Assembly (NCBI GenBank): GCA_964230195.1
Contig: CAXRGH010000051.1
Location: 1-17,397 of the forward strand
Source: CAXRGH01 sp964230195
GTDB lineage: Bacteria; Pseudomonadota; Gammaproteobacteria; Enterobacterales; Alteromonadaceae
Length of the DNA stretch: 17,397 bases
Reading direction: 5' to 3'
The position numbers and the translations under genes were made by a program. The first letter of the stretch is position 1. The number at the start of each line of letters is the position of its first letter. Shown here piece by piece: positions 1 through 8,121 of this stretch. The notes beneath the pieces are model-generated. The model had not been told where the DNA came from. It did not search any database and saw only the letters and a program-made list of their open reading frames with translations.

Positions 1-1158
1 GCCAGTGATATGTTGAAAATCACATTTCCTTATTTGTGGTTTATCACATTGGCGGGGTTGAGTGGCGCAATTCTTAATACATTTAATCGTTTCTCCGTGG
101 CAGCGTTTACCCCAGTGCTACTTAACGTGTCAATTATTAGTTGCGCCTTGTGGTTAGCTCCAACACTTGAACAACCAGCATTCGCTTTAGCGTGGGGGGT
201 ATTCATTGGGGGGGCTGCTCAGCTGTTATTTCAGCTACCGTTTTTACATCGTTCAGGTTTGTTAGTTAAACCTCGATGGGGATGGCGTGATAAACAGGTA
301 TCCAAAGTCCGAAAATTAATGATCCCTGCGTTGTTTGGCGTCTCAGTCAGTCAGATTAATTTATTGTTGGATACTGTCATTGCGAGTTTTCTGGTTACCG
401 GTTCTATCAGCTGGTTATATTACTCCGACCGATTGCTCGAGTTTCCACTCGGGGTATTCGGTATTGCCATTGCAACAGTGATTTTGCCGACGTTATCAAA
501 GCAAGCCGTTAATAAACAAAAAGGGCAATATCAACAGACCATGGGCTGGGCGTTTAAATCCGTTATTGCCATCGGTATCCCTGCGGCAACTGCATTAATT
601 GTCCTAGCGTTTCCCTTGATAAAGGTAATGTTTCAGCGCGGAGCATTTACTCATGAAGACGCTATGATGGCCAGTTACAGTTTAATGGCCTACGGTTTTG
701 GTTTGATCTTCTTCATGTTAATAAAAATCTTGGCCCCTGCTTTTTATGCTCGCCAAGATACCAAGACTCCTGTTCGTTATGGTATTTATGCCATGGTTTC
801 TAACATGGTATTTAACATCCTATTTGCAGTCCCCTTTGGCTATGTTGGACTGGCAATCGCAACTTCTATGTCTGCCGCATTGAATGCCTTTTTGTTGTAT
901 CAGAAGCTCCATCGATTAGCGATCTTTAGGCTTGATAAGTCAACATTGCTTTTTGCAACGAAAGTGATTTTCGCGACAACGGTGATGGGATTTGTATGTT
1001 GGTGGATAAACCCCACTGTTGACATGTGGAAACAGACCAGTTTCAGCCAACAACTATTATTACTCACAAAACTTGTACTCTCAGGTGCTGTAACTTACTT
1101 AATTTCCATTGCTTTCTTGGGTGTTCGCCCTCGCGATTTTCTCAACCAACGCGGTTAA
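1..1158 (+). CDS. murJ: Lipid II flippase MurJ (MviN), 5' end outside the window
   Basis: MurJ flips lipid II, the peptidoglycan precursor, across the inner membrane. The reading frame is open from base 1, and the residues before the first ATG (base 10) already fit the family, so the gene starts upstream. The 385 residues seen are about three quarters of the usual ~510. They contain repeated hydrophobic membrane segments and family landmarks: GAILNTFNRF near the beginning, YYSDRLLEFPLGVFG (with the conserved Arg of the transport cavity) and MFQRGAFTHEDAM followed by LAPAFYARQDTKTPVR. The gene ends 142 bases before ribF with no clear terminator, so read-through into ribF is possible. The murJ-ribF-ileS order is common in gammaproteobacteria and supports the assignment. 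Confidence 0.95.
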   Translation, partial: ASDMLKITFPYLWFITLAGLSGAILNTFNRFSVAAFTPVLLNVSIISCALWLAPTLEQPAFALAWGVFIGGAAQLLFQLPFLHRSGLLVKPRWGWRDKQVSKVRKLMIPALFGVSVSQINLLLDTVIASFLVTGSISWLYYSDRLLEFPLGVFGIAIATVILPTLSKQAVNKQKGQYQQTMGWAFKSVIAIGIPAATALIVLAFPLIKVMFQRGAFTHEDAMMASYSLMAYGFGLIFFMLIKILAPAFYARQDTKTPVRYGIYAMVSNMVFNILFAVPFGYVGLAIATSMSAALNAFLLYQKLHRLAIFRLDKSTLLFATKVIFATTVMGFVCWWINPTVDMWKQTSFSQQLLLLTKLVLSGAVTYLISIAFLGVRPRDFLNQRG

Positions 1159-1224
1159 GCTAGCCATTCCTCAATCTCAAAACGAGAATTTTGCGATTCA
1201 GACGAAAAAAACACCTCCCAATTG

Positions 1225-1253
1225 CTGAAAGTCTTTGTCATGTTAGATATACT
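1225..1253 (+). promoter_or_regulatory. Candidate sigma-70 promoter for the ribF-ispH operon
   Basis: A -35-like CTGAAA (4 of 6 matches) at 1225-1230 is separated by 17 bases from a -10-like TATACT (5 of 6) at 1248-1253. It lies in the only sizeable gap upstream of ribF. The predicted transcript would start near 1260. This is a match to consensus only. Confidence 0.4.
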
Positions 1254-1295
1254 CCAGCATCGGTCGAAAAAATACTTATTAAGTAGGTGCTGGAG
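1252..1295 (+). promoter_or_regulatory. Inverted repeat that can sequester the ribF ribosome-binding site
   Basis: CTCCAGCA at 1252-1259 is perfectly complementary to TGCTGGAG at 1288-1295, with a 28-base loop. The right arm contains most of the ribF Shine-Dalgarno sequence (GGAGG, 1292-1296). In a transcript reading in from murJ this stem could hide the ribosome-binding site. A transcript starting at the candidate promoter just downstream of its -10 box would lack the left arm and remain open. No RFN (FMN riboswitch) consensus is seen. The repeat is directly visible; its regulatory role is inferred. Confidence 0.4.
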
Positions 1296-1300
1296 GTAAC

Positions 1301-2248
1301 GTGGAATTGATTCGAGGCTTGCATAATTTGCGTGATGAACACGTGGGTTGTGTGTTGACCATCGGAAAATTCGACGGCGTTCATTTAGGGCACAGAGCAG
1401 TACTGAAAAATTTGGTATCAAAAGCCAAAGAGATGGAGCTTCCTGCTACAGTGATGGTTTTTGAACCACAACCAGAGGAAGTTTTTCATCCAGAATCAGC
1501 GCCAGCCAGGCTGAGTGTTTTAAGAGACAAGTATGAACAGCTAAAGTCATTAGGTGTTGATAGGCTCGTGGTGGTTCGGTTTAACAAGGCGTTCGCGTCT
1601 AAGAGTGCGGAATCATTTGTTGAAGATCTTTTGGTTGCACAACTTGGCGTCAGGTTCTTAGTTGTGGGAGACGACTTCCGTTTTGGGTGTGGTCGTAGAG
1701 GCGATTTTGACATGCTGGTGCGAGAGGGCGAGTTGTGTGGTTTTGATGTTGTCAGCACACAAAGCTATCGCATGAAGGATTGTCGAATTAGTTCGACAGC
1801 CATCCGCAGTGCGCTAGAAAATGATGATTTTTCGCTCGCCGCTTCTATGATGGGCAGGGATTACTCTATGGCGGGAACAGTAGTACATGGGCACAAGCGC
1901 GGCAGAACCATTGGGTTTCCCACTGCCAATGTTCCGTTGAACATGACCCGTTGTCCGTGCAATGGTGTTTTTGCCGTCAAAGTTGCGATTGATGAACAAC
2001 ACTATGATGGCGTTGCAAATATCGGTTTTAAACCAACCGTCAATGGTAATCAACGTTTACTTGAGGTTCATATTTTTGATTATGAGAAGGTCCTCTATGG
2101 ACGGCGTATTCGAGTTTACCCGACGGCGAAAATACGGGACGAACAAACGTTTGATTCGTTTGAACAGTTAAAAGAACAAATCGCAAAAGATGCAGAGCAA
2201 GCGAAGTTGCTTCTTGCATCTGGCGCAGAAATTAAACAGTCAGTATGA
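1301..2248 (+). CDS. ribF: Bifunctional riboflavin kinase/FAD synthetase RibF
   Basis: RibF phosphorylates riboflavin to FMN and adenylylates FMN to FAD in the cytoplasm. At 315 residues it is almost the same length as the E. coli enzyme. The N-terminal nucleotidyltransferase half shows GKFDGVHLGH (residues 22-31), DDFRFGCGRRGD (about 124-135) and the ISST motif (about 163-166). The C-terminal riboflavin kinase half has GRTIGFPTAN (201-210) and NGVFAV (221-226). The start is GTG at 1301, chosen because GGAGGT sits 4 bases upstream and the protein begins MELIRGLHNL as in homologues. It heads the operon continuing to ispH, 53 bases before ileS. The overlapping inverted repeat could modulate its translation. 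Confidence 0.96.
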   Translation: MELIRGLHNLRDEHVGCVLTIGKFDGVHLGHRAVLKNLVSKAKEMELPATVMVFEPQPEEVFHPESAPARLSVLRDKYEQLKSLGVDRLVVVRFNKAFASKSAESFVEDLLVAQLGVRFLVVGDDFRFGCGRRGDFDMLVREGELCGFDVVSTQSYRMKDCRISSTAIRSALENDDFSLAASMMGRDYSMAGTVVHGHKRGRTIGFPTANVPLNMTRCPCNGVFAVKVAIDEQHYDGVANIGFKPTVNGNQRLLEVHIFDYEKVLYGRRIRVYPTAKIRDEQTFDSFEQLKEQIAKDAEQAKLLLASGAEIKQSV

Positions 2249-2301
2249 TGCTGAACTGGAAGAAACAAAAGTCATAAAACACTTGGTGTATTTGAGGAAT
2301 T

Positions 2302-5127
2302 ATGAGCGATTACAAACACACATTAAACTTACCACAAACTGATTTCCCTATGCGTGGTGATTTGGCAAAGCGTGAACCTCGCATGTTGAATGCATGGTAT
2401 GAAGATAATTTATATCAACGCATACGTGAGGCAAAAAAAGGTAAAACGCCGTTTGTATTGCATGATGGCCCTCCATATGCCAATGGTAATATCCATATTG
2501 GTCATGCGGTTAATAAAATTCTGAAAGATATTATTGTTAAATCAAAAACTCTGTCGGACTTTGATGCGCCTTATGTCCCAGGTTGGGACTGTCACGGTTT
2601 GCCGATTGAACTACAAGTAGAGAAGAAAGTAGGGAAACCAGGCAAGAAAGTCACAGCCGCGGAATTCAGAGAAAAGTGCCGAGCTTACGCAGAGAAACAA
2701 ATCGACGGTCAGAAAACCGATTTTATGCGACTTGGTGTATTAGGTGACTGGGATAATCCATACAAAACCATGGATTACACATCTGAAGCGAATATTATTC
2801 GAGTGCTTGGAAAGATTATTGATAAAGGTCACCTGCAGAAAGGTTTCAAACCGGTTCACTGGTGTACTGACTGTGGTTCAGCACTCGCCGAAGCTGAAGT
2901 TGAGTACCAGAATAAAACATCACCGTCGTTAGACGTGAGGTTCCGTGCGGCTGATGATGCAGCCGTTGCAGCTAAATTCAGTTGCGTTGAAGGCAGAACA
3001 GGTCAGGGCGAAGTGTCTGTTGTAATATGGACCACAACAGCCTGGACTTTGCCGGCGAACAGAGCCGTTTGTCTAAGCCCTGAATTAGAATACACGTTAG
3101 TACAGGTTGAGGACGAGGGTAAACAAGAGCGCCTTATCGTGGCATCGGAACTCGTTACCCAATGTATGGACCGTTTTGGTGTCGATAAATATCACGCGTT
3201 AGGTTATTGCAAAGGTGCCGCCCTCGAACTTCTTGAAGTTAATCACCCATTCTATGACTTTACTGTCCCTCTGATTTTAGGTGGTCACGTTACTACAGAG
3301 TCCGGTACCGGTTGTGTTCACACCGCACCAGGACATGGTGTCGACGATTTCAACGTTGGTAAGCAATATAATTTAGAAGTAGCAAATCCGGTGGGTGCAA
3401 ACGGTGTTTATGTTGAAAGCACACCACTATTTGCTGGCCAGCACGTCTTTAAAGTCACCAATGCGATTGTTGACACGCTAAATGAAAAGGGCTCCTTAGT
3501 TCATCATGAGGCGTTCGAACATAGCTATCCTCATTGTTGGCGTCATAAAACGCCTATTATTTTCCGCGCAACACCGCAATGGTTTGTCAGTATGGATAAT
3601 AATGGTCTGCGTTCAACATCAATTGAAGAAATCCATAATACCCAATGGATACCTCAATGGGGTGAGCAACGCATTGAGACTATGGTAGATGGTCGCCCTG
3701 ATTGGTGTATTTCTCGCCAGCGGACATGGGGGGTGCCAATTGCGCTGTTTGTTCACAAAGAAACAGGGGATCTGCATCCCAATTACCTTGAGCAGCTAGA
3801 GCAGGTTGCCGAGCGTGTTGAACATGATGGCATTCAAGCGTGGTGGGATATTGAAGCAGAAGCGGTGTTAGGTGACGATCACAATGATTATGTGAAAGTC
3901 CAAGACACTCTTGACGTTTGGTTTGATTCAGGCGTGACTCACTATTTTGTGGTGGATCAACGCAACGACATTCCGGCAAGTGCAGATTTATACTTAGAAG
4001 GATCTGATCAGCACCGTGGCTGGTTTATGTCCTCATTGATGACATCGGTTGCTTGCTACGACAAAGCACCTTACAAGCAAGTACTGACACATGGCTTTAC
4101 CGTTGATGGTCAAGGTAAAAAAATGTCAAAGTCGTTGGGCAACGTCGTGTCGCCGCAAACGGTAATGAATAAGTTAGGCGCTGATATTTTGCGATTGTGG
4201 GTAGCATCAACAGATTATCGTAGTGAAATGACGGTGTCTGACGAAATCCTTAAACGCGCCGCGGATGCGTATCGAAGAATTCGTAATACCTCTCGATTCT
4301 TACTGGCAAACCTCAACGGTTTTGATCCTGCAACTGATCAAGTGGCTTTTGATGATTTGGTTGGTTTGGATCATTGGATCGTGAGTCGCGCCGCAGAAAC
4401 ACAAAAAACAATCATTGAAGCGTATGAAGCATATGACTTTTTAACAGTCACGCAAACTTTGATGCAATTCTGTTCTATTGAATTAGGAAGCTTTTATTTA
4501 GATGTCATAAAAGACCGTCAATACACGGCTAAGGCTGACAGCCATGCGCGCCGATCTTGCCAAACCGCTCTGTACCATATTGCTGAAGCCCTTGTTCGTT
4601 GGATGGCACCTGTCATGAGCTTTACCGCTCAAGAAACTTGGGCCGCATTGCCTGGGACACGCGATGATTATGTCTTTACGGGTGTTTGGTATGATGGATT
4701 AGAAGGTATTCCTGCTCGAGCAATGGACAACAGTTTTTGGCAGTCAATTCTTGAAGTCAAAACTGAAGTCAACAAAGCGATTGAGCAAGCTCGTCGCGAT
4801 GGCACTGTTGGTGGTTCCCTAGAGGTTGACGTTACCGTTTATGCTACGGCGGATATTGCAGCAAAACTAGAACAGCTAGAAGATGAGCTTCGTTTCGTTC
4901 TGATCACATCAGGAGCAAAGGTCGTTAGTGTTGATCAGGCACCAAGTGATGCTCAAGTAACTGAGCTTGATGGTCTTTGGTTAGCCGTTAATGTTGCGGC
5001 AGGTCACAAGTGCGATCGTTGCTGGCACCATAGAGAAGATGTTGGAAGCTTTGAAGCGCACCCATCGTTGTGTGGCCGTTGTGTAGAAAATGTTGAAGGT
5101 GACGGGGAGTCGCGCAATCATGCCTAG
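2302..5127 (+). CDS. ileS: Isoleucyl-tRNA synthetase
   Basis: This enzyme charges tRNA-Ile with isoleucine and edits misactivated valine. The 941 residues match the bacterial class I form. The ATP-site HIGH motif is at residues 65-68 (GNIHIGH) and KMSKS at 607-611 (GKKMSKSLGN). The editing domain includes VIWTTTAWTLPANRAV and GTGCVHTAPGHG. The C-terminal zinc site has four cysteines at 904, 907, 924 and 927 (CDRC and CGRC), as in E. coli IleRS. The ATG at 2302 is preceded by GAGGA. The 3' end overlaps lspA by 8 bases, a neighbour pair typical of proteobacteria. There is no sign of truncation or of the mupirocin-resistant eukaryotic-like form. Confidence 0.98.
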   Translation: MSDYKHTLNLPQTDFPMRGDLAKREPRMLNAWYEDNLYQRIREAKKGKTPFVLHDGPPYANGNIHIGHAVNKILKDIIVKSKTLSDFDAPYVPGWDCHGLPIELQVEKKVGKPGKKVTAAEFREKCRAYAEKQIDGQKTDFMRLGVLGDWDNPYKTMDYTSEANIIRVLGKIIDKGHLQKGFKPVHWCTDCGSALAEAEVEYQNKTSPSLDVRFRAADDAAVAAKFSCVEGRTGQGEVSVVIWTTTAWTLPANRAVCLSPELEYTLVQVEDEGKQERLIVASELVTQCMDRFGVDKYHALGYCKGAALELLEVNHPFYDFTVPLILGGHVTTESGTGCVHTAPGHGVDDFNVGKQYNLEVANPVGANGVYVESTPLFAGQHVFKVTNAIVDTLNEKGSLVHHEAFEHSYPHCWRHKTPIIFRATPQWFVSMDNNGLRSTSIEEIHNTQWIPQWGEQRIETMVDGRPDWCISRQRTWGVPIALFVHKETGDLHPNYLEQLEQVAERVEHDGIQAWWDIEAEAVLGDDHNDYVKVQDTLDVWFDSGVTHYFVVDQRNDIPASADLYLEGSDQHRGWFMSSLMTSVACYDKAPYKQVLTHGFTVDGQGKKMSKSLGNVVSPQTVMNKLGADILRLWVASTDYRSEMTVSDEILKRAADAYRRIRNTSRFLLANLNGFDPATDQVAFDDLVGLDHWIVSRAAETQKTIIEAYEAYDFLTVTQTLMQFCSIELGSFYLDVIKDRQYTAKADSHARRSCQTALYHIAEALVRWMAPVMSFTAQETWAALPGTRDDYVFTGVWYDGLEGIPARAMDNSFWQSILEVKTEVNKAIEQARRDGTVGGSLEVDVTVYATADIAAKLEQLEDELRFVLITSGAKVVSVDQAPSDAQVTELDGLWLAVNVAAGHKCDRCWHHREDVGSFEAHPSLCGRCVENVEGDGESRNHA

Positions 5128-5620
5128 AATTTTAGATACAATTAAAGACTCAGGATTGCGCTGGTTATGGTTGGCGGTTGTTCTATTCATTGCTGACCAA
5201 GTGACAAAAACACTGGTTGTTAGCAATATGAGTTTGTATCAAAGTATCGAGATAATTCCGTTACTTAACTTTACTTACGTACAAAACCCTGGCGCAGCAT
5301 TTAGTTTTCTTGCTAACCAGGACGGATGGCAACGTTGGTTTTTTTCAATTATTGCCTTGGTTGTCAGTGGTATGATCCTATATTGGCTGCGCACAAGTAA
5401 ACGTGAGGCAGTTCTTCTACCTGTGGCATTTTGTTGTATTCTGAGTGGCGCTATCGGTAATTTAGTTGATCGTTTAGTTTACGGTTATGTGATTGACTTC
5501 ATTGATGTTTACTATCAGCAATGGCACTGGCCAGCGTTCAATATTGCTGATAGCGCGATCTTTGTTGGTGCAGCCATCATCATCTACGATGCCATAAAAA
5601 ATAACGGTAGTGAGGAGTAA
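5120..5620 (+). CDS. lspA: Lipoprotein signal peptidase LspA (signal peptidase II)
   Basis: LspA is the inner-membrane aspartyl protease that removes signal peptides from diacylglyceryl-modified prolipoproteins. With the start at ATG 5120 it has 166 residues, the usual length, with four hydrophobic segments. Family blocks include NPGAAFSFLA (about 56-65), NLVDR with catalytic Asp117, and FNIADS with catalytic Asp144. An ATG at 5090 would add ten residues absent from homologues and extend the ileS overlap; 5120 has GGGGAG upstream. It overlaps ileS by 8 bases and is 4 bases from fkpB. Its substrates would include the two lipoproteins encoded further along the window. Confidence 0.96.
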   Translation: MPRILDTIKDSGLRWLWLAVVLFIADQVTKTLVVSNMSLYQSIEIIPLLNFTYVQNPGAAFSFLANQDGWQRWFFSIIALVVSGMILYWLRTSKREAVLLPVAFCCILSGAIGNLVDRLVYGYVIDFIDVYYQQWHWPAFNIADSAIFVGAAIIIYDAIKNNGSEE

Positions 5621-5624
5621 TACT

Positions 5625-6062
5625 ATGACTGAGCAAGTAATCGGCGATAACAGTCAGGTTGTGCTGCATTTTGATTTGAAGCTCGAAGACGGATCGGCGG
5701 CTGATAGTACGCGAGTTTACAATAAACCAGCAAAACTAGTCATGGGAGATGGCAACTTAACCATCAACTTTGAAAATTGTTTACGCGGCTTGAAAGCGGG
5801 TGACAAAAAGTCTTTCACGCTGCCCGCAGATGATGCGTTTGGTATGCCGAACCCTGATAATATTTACTTCTTGGATCGCTCAAAATTTGATGCAGATGCC
5901 AAGCTTGAAGTCGGAATGATTATGGGCTTCAGTCAAAATGACGGTAGCGAACTCCCAGGTATCATTAGAGCGGTAGAAGGTCACTCTGTAACGGTGGATT
6001 TTAATCACCCTTTATCGGGGCAAACCATTATCTTTGATGTAGAAATTATTGACGTTAAGTAA
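5625..6062 (+). CDS. fkpB: FKBP-type peptidyl-prolyl isomerase FkpB (SlpA)
   Basis: A small cytoplasmic prolyl isomerase/chaperone of the SlyD-SlpA group, 145 residues against 149 in E. coli. It shows the split FKBP fold: the N-terminal strand VVLHFDLKLEDG, NFENCLRGLKAGDKKSFTLP, an insert-in-flap chaperone segment of roughly residues 74-120, and the closing DFNHPLSGQTIIFDVE (125-140), characteristic of SlyD/SlpA. There is no histidine-rich metal-binding tail, which favours FkpB over SlyD. The ATG at 5625 follows GAGGAG, which overlaps the end of lspA; a GTG at 5610 is in frame but poorly placed. The lspA-fkpB-ispH order is conserved in gammaproteobacteria. Confidence 0.95.
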   Translation: MTEQVIGDNSQVVLHFDLKLEDGSAADSTRVYNKPAKLVMGDGNLTINFENCLRGLKAGDKKSFTLPADDAFGMPNPDNIYFLDRSKFDADAKLEVGMIMGFSQNDGSELPGIIRAVEGHSVTVDFNHPLSGQTIIFDVEIIDVK

Positions 6063-6071
6063 GGACTGACA

Positions 6072-7016
6072 ATGGACATTCAATTAGCAAACCCAAGAGG
6101 GTTCTGTGCCGGTGTTGACCGTGCTATTACGATTGTTGAGCGCGCATTAGAGATGTTCTCGCCACCGGTGTATGTGCGTCATGAAGTTGTCCATAATAAA
6201 TTCGTGGTTGATGGATTACGTGATCGCGGTGCCGTTTTTGTTGATGAGATATCACAAGTTCCTGATGATTGTATTGTTATCTTCTCTGCCCATGGGGTTT
6301 CTCAAGCCGTTCGGAAGGAAGCCGCTGATCGTGGCCTCAAGGTATTTGATGCCACTTGTCCATTAGTAACCAAAGTGCACATGGAGGTAACTCGCGCGAG
6401 CCGCCAAGGTACCGAATGCATCTTGATTGGTCATGCTGGTCACCCTGAGGTAGAGGGGACTATGGGGCAATACGATAACACTGATGGTGGTATATATCTG
6501 GTTGAGTCGGTTGAAGATGTTCAAAAACTTTCAGTCAAAAACCCAGAAGCCTTGTATTACTGTAGCCAGACCACATTGTCTGTGGATGATACCGCCGACA
6601 TTATTGATGCACTCCGCGTTCAATTCCCGTCAATTGAGGGACCTCGTAAAGATGATATTTGTTATGCAACACAGAACAGACAAGACGCGGTAAGAATTCT
6701 TGCAGAACAATGCGATGCTTTGTTTGTTGTTGGTGCCAAAAATAGTTCAAATTCAAATAGATTACGTGAGCTCGGGGAAAAAGTGGGTGCCAAAGCCTAT
6801 TTAATTGATGATGCAGAATGCATTGATGCGGATTGGCTTCAAGCGGTAAATTCTGTTGGCGTTACGGCCGGTGCATCGGCACCTGAAGTGTTAGTCCAAG
6901 GTGTTATTGATAAATTAAAGTCATTAGGCGCTAAGACAGTTACCGAGGTCGCCGGCAGAGAAGAAAACATAGAATTTGCGGTGCCTAAAGAACTGCGAGT
7001 GAAAATGATTTCTTAA
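6072..7016 (+). CDS. ispH: 4-hydroxy-3-methylbut-2-enyl diphosphate reductase IspH (LytB)
   Basis: IspH catalyses the last step of the MEP pathway, reducing HMBPP to IPP and DMAPP with a [4Fe-4S] cluster. The 314-residue protein has the three cluster cysteines at 12 (NPRGFCAGV), 96 (DATCPLV) and 197 (DDICYATQNRQ), the same positions as in E. coli. It also has the substrate-binding HEVVHN (37-42), GHAGHPEVEGT and SSNSNRL motifs. The ATG is preceded by AAGGA, 9 bases after fkpB. It is the last gene of the ribF operon, followed by a strong terminator. Confidence 0.98.
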   Translation: MDIQLANPRGFCAGVDRAITIVERALEMFSPPVYVRHEVVHNKFVVDGLRDRGAVFVDEISQVPDDCIVIFSAHGVSQAVRKEAADRGLKVFDATCPLVTKVHMEVTRASRQGTECILIGHAGHPEVEGTMGQYDNTDGGIYLVESVEDVQKLSVKNPEALYYCSQTTLSVDDTADIIDALRVQFPSIEGPRKDDICYATQNRQDAVRILAEQCDALFVVGAKNSSNSNRLRELGEKVGAKAYLIDDAECIDADWLQAVNSVGVTAGASAPEVLVQGVIDKLKSLGAKTVTEVAGREENIEFAVPKELRVKMIS

Positions 7017-7041
7017 TGAAAACCCTTGCTACGTTAATGAT

Positions 7042-7068
7042 AAAAACCGCTGAATAGGCGGTTTTTTT
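7042..7068 (+). terminator. Intrinsic terminator after ispH
   Basis: AAAAACCGC (7042-7050) and GCGGTTTTT (7058-7066) form a perfect stem with a 7-base loop. The T tract runs to 7068. It lies 25 bases after the ispH stop and closes the ribF-ispH operon. Confidence 0.92.
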
Positions 7069-7320
7069 GTTAATGAGGATTCGTATGGAGTCGGTTCTCA
7101 TTAGCGGCCTAGATGATATCAATGACAATACAAAAAAACGTTGGAACCGCCAATAGATTGACAATTGATCACCAAAGGCTACTCAGGGGTTAAAACATCA
7201 ATACCTCAACGTTCAAATTCATACATTAATCATAGTCGAAAAGTCATATCATCAATTCATTCTTCTAAACTTGCTTGTTCCATTGATCGGCAGCCTCTCG
7301 TGCAATACAACTTTCTTTTA
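7069..7320. other. 252-base non-coding gap between ispH and the pilin genes
   Basis: No convincing gene is seen. The stretch holds a 7-bp inverted repeat (TAATGAG at 7071-7077, CTCATTA at 7097-7103), a 23-codon frame at 7085-7156 of doubtful meaning, and an isolated perfect TTGACA at 7158-7163 without a good -10 partner. In many relatives fimT and pilV genes sit here, but no prepilin-like N-terminus can be read in any frame. The promoter of the pilin pair should lie in this stretch but is not clear. Confidence 0.5.
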
Positions 7321-8121
7321 ATGAAATATCAACGTTTACATTACTCAAATCAGATAGGGTTTAGTCTTGTTGAGACGCTATTCTCTATTTTACTCATGAG
7401 CATTCTGATCGCTGCTTGTGTACAGTACTCATCCATTGCAGTGGCTGGCTCCAGCCAAACAAACCATGACACCAGTCTAAAAAGTCAAATGGCTTTAGTT
7501 AAAACAAAACTGTACCGGCAATTAAAGATGGTGGGGTATCACAAAAACGACGACACAGACGAACAGCACTTTATAAGGAATAATCCAGTGGTTTTCGCGA
7601 AACCGTGGAACTCGGGAGCAAACAGTACTTACTGCCACTCAAATGAGACGCTGCCATCAGTTAATCCGGGTACTTGTAGCAATGATAACGCAACCAGGTT
7701 AGTTGTTGCATTTCAGTCAGAGCGTGATTGTACTGGCGTTCTATCGTCTTCAGACCCCTATCGTATTTCTCGACAAAACAAAAAACCAGCAGAGATATTG
7801 ATGCTCAGTGAGTATTACGTTACTCCAGAACAGCAACTGAAATGTCAATCTTATCATAATTATCAGGCGAAAAATGGCACAGGGTATACGGTAACAAAAG
7901 GAACACAGTCTGTAATTGCAGAGGGAATTTCAGGTTTCAAAGTCAAATATTTAATCCGAAAAAATCGTGTGTATTACACAATATCGGACACCTCGAAACT
8001 CACTGAAAACAACGTAAAGTGTATCGTTGGGATTCACATAGAATTAGAAATGTTGAATGCAGAGAGCAGAGAGACATCGTCAATTACTCGTTACTGGGAC
8101 AATACAGAGGCATGTCTATGA
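7321..8121 (+). CDS. PilW-like minor type IV prepilin
   Basis: A type IV pilus assembly/minor pilin, probably part of the priming complex at the pilus tip. The 266-residue protein has a short basic leader (about 13 residues), then the prepilin peptidase site G^FSLVE with Glu at +5, and a long hydrophobic helix (SILLMSILIAACVQYSS). The globular part follows, ending in TRYWDNTEACL. Size, context after ispH and architecture suit PilW, but sequence alone does not exclude another minor-pilin class. The start at ATG 7321 gives the expected leader; no clear Shine-Dalgarno sequence is visible, and an in-frame GTG at 7300 is an alternative. The globular domain has six cysteines. Its stop overlaps the next start (ATGA), implying translational coupling. 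Confidence 0.75.
   Translation: MKYQRLHYSNQIGFSLVETLFSILLMSILIAACVQYSSIAVAGSSQTNHDTSLKSQMALVKTKLYRQLKMVGYHKNDDTDEQHFIRNNPVVFAKPWNSGANSTYCHSNETLPSVNPGTCSNDNATRLVVAFQSERDCTGVLSSSDPYRISRQNKKPAEILMLSEYYVTPEQQLKCQSYHNYQAKNGTGYTVTKGTQSVIAEGISGFKVKYLIRKNRVYYTISDTSKLTENNVKCIVGIHIELEMLNAESRETSSITRYWDNTEACL

Noticed and set aside
1159..1300. FMN riboswitch upstream of ribF
   Set aside because: The gap is too short for the full element and no RFN consensus blocks are seen.
1155..1421. Minus-strand 88-residue open frame over the murJ-ribF gap
   Set aside because: Runs opposite to the ribF promoter and start, has no family resemblance and contains the ribF 5' end.
5090..5119. Earlier lspA start at ATG 5090
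   Set aside because: Adds ten residues with no family counterpart and deepens the ileS overlap; 5120 fits homologues.
7085..7156. 23-codon open frame with a GAGG a few bases upstream
   Set aside because: Too short, no recognisable similarity and only a weak ribosome-binding site.
7158..7163. Perfect TTGACA as promoter of the pilin genes
   Set aside because: No acceptable -10 box at 16-18 bases; nearest hexamers match poorly.
7165..7320. Upstream extension of the PilW-like frame from a TTG start
   Set aside because: The extra 52 residues are not leader-like and would place the prepilin cleavage site far from the N-terminus.
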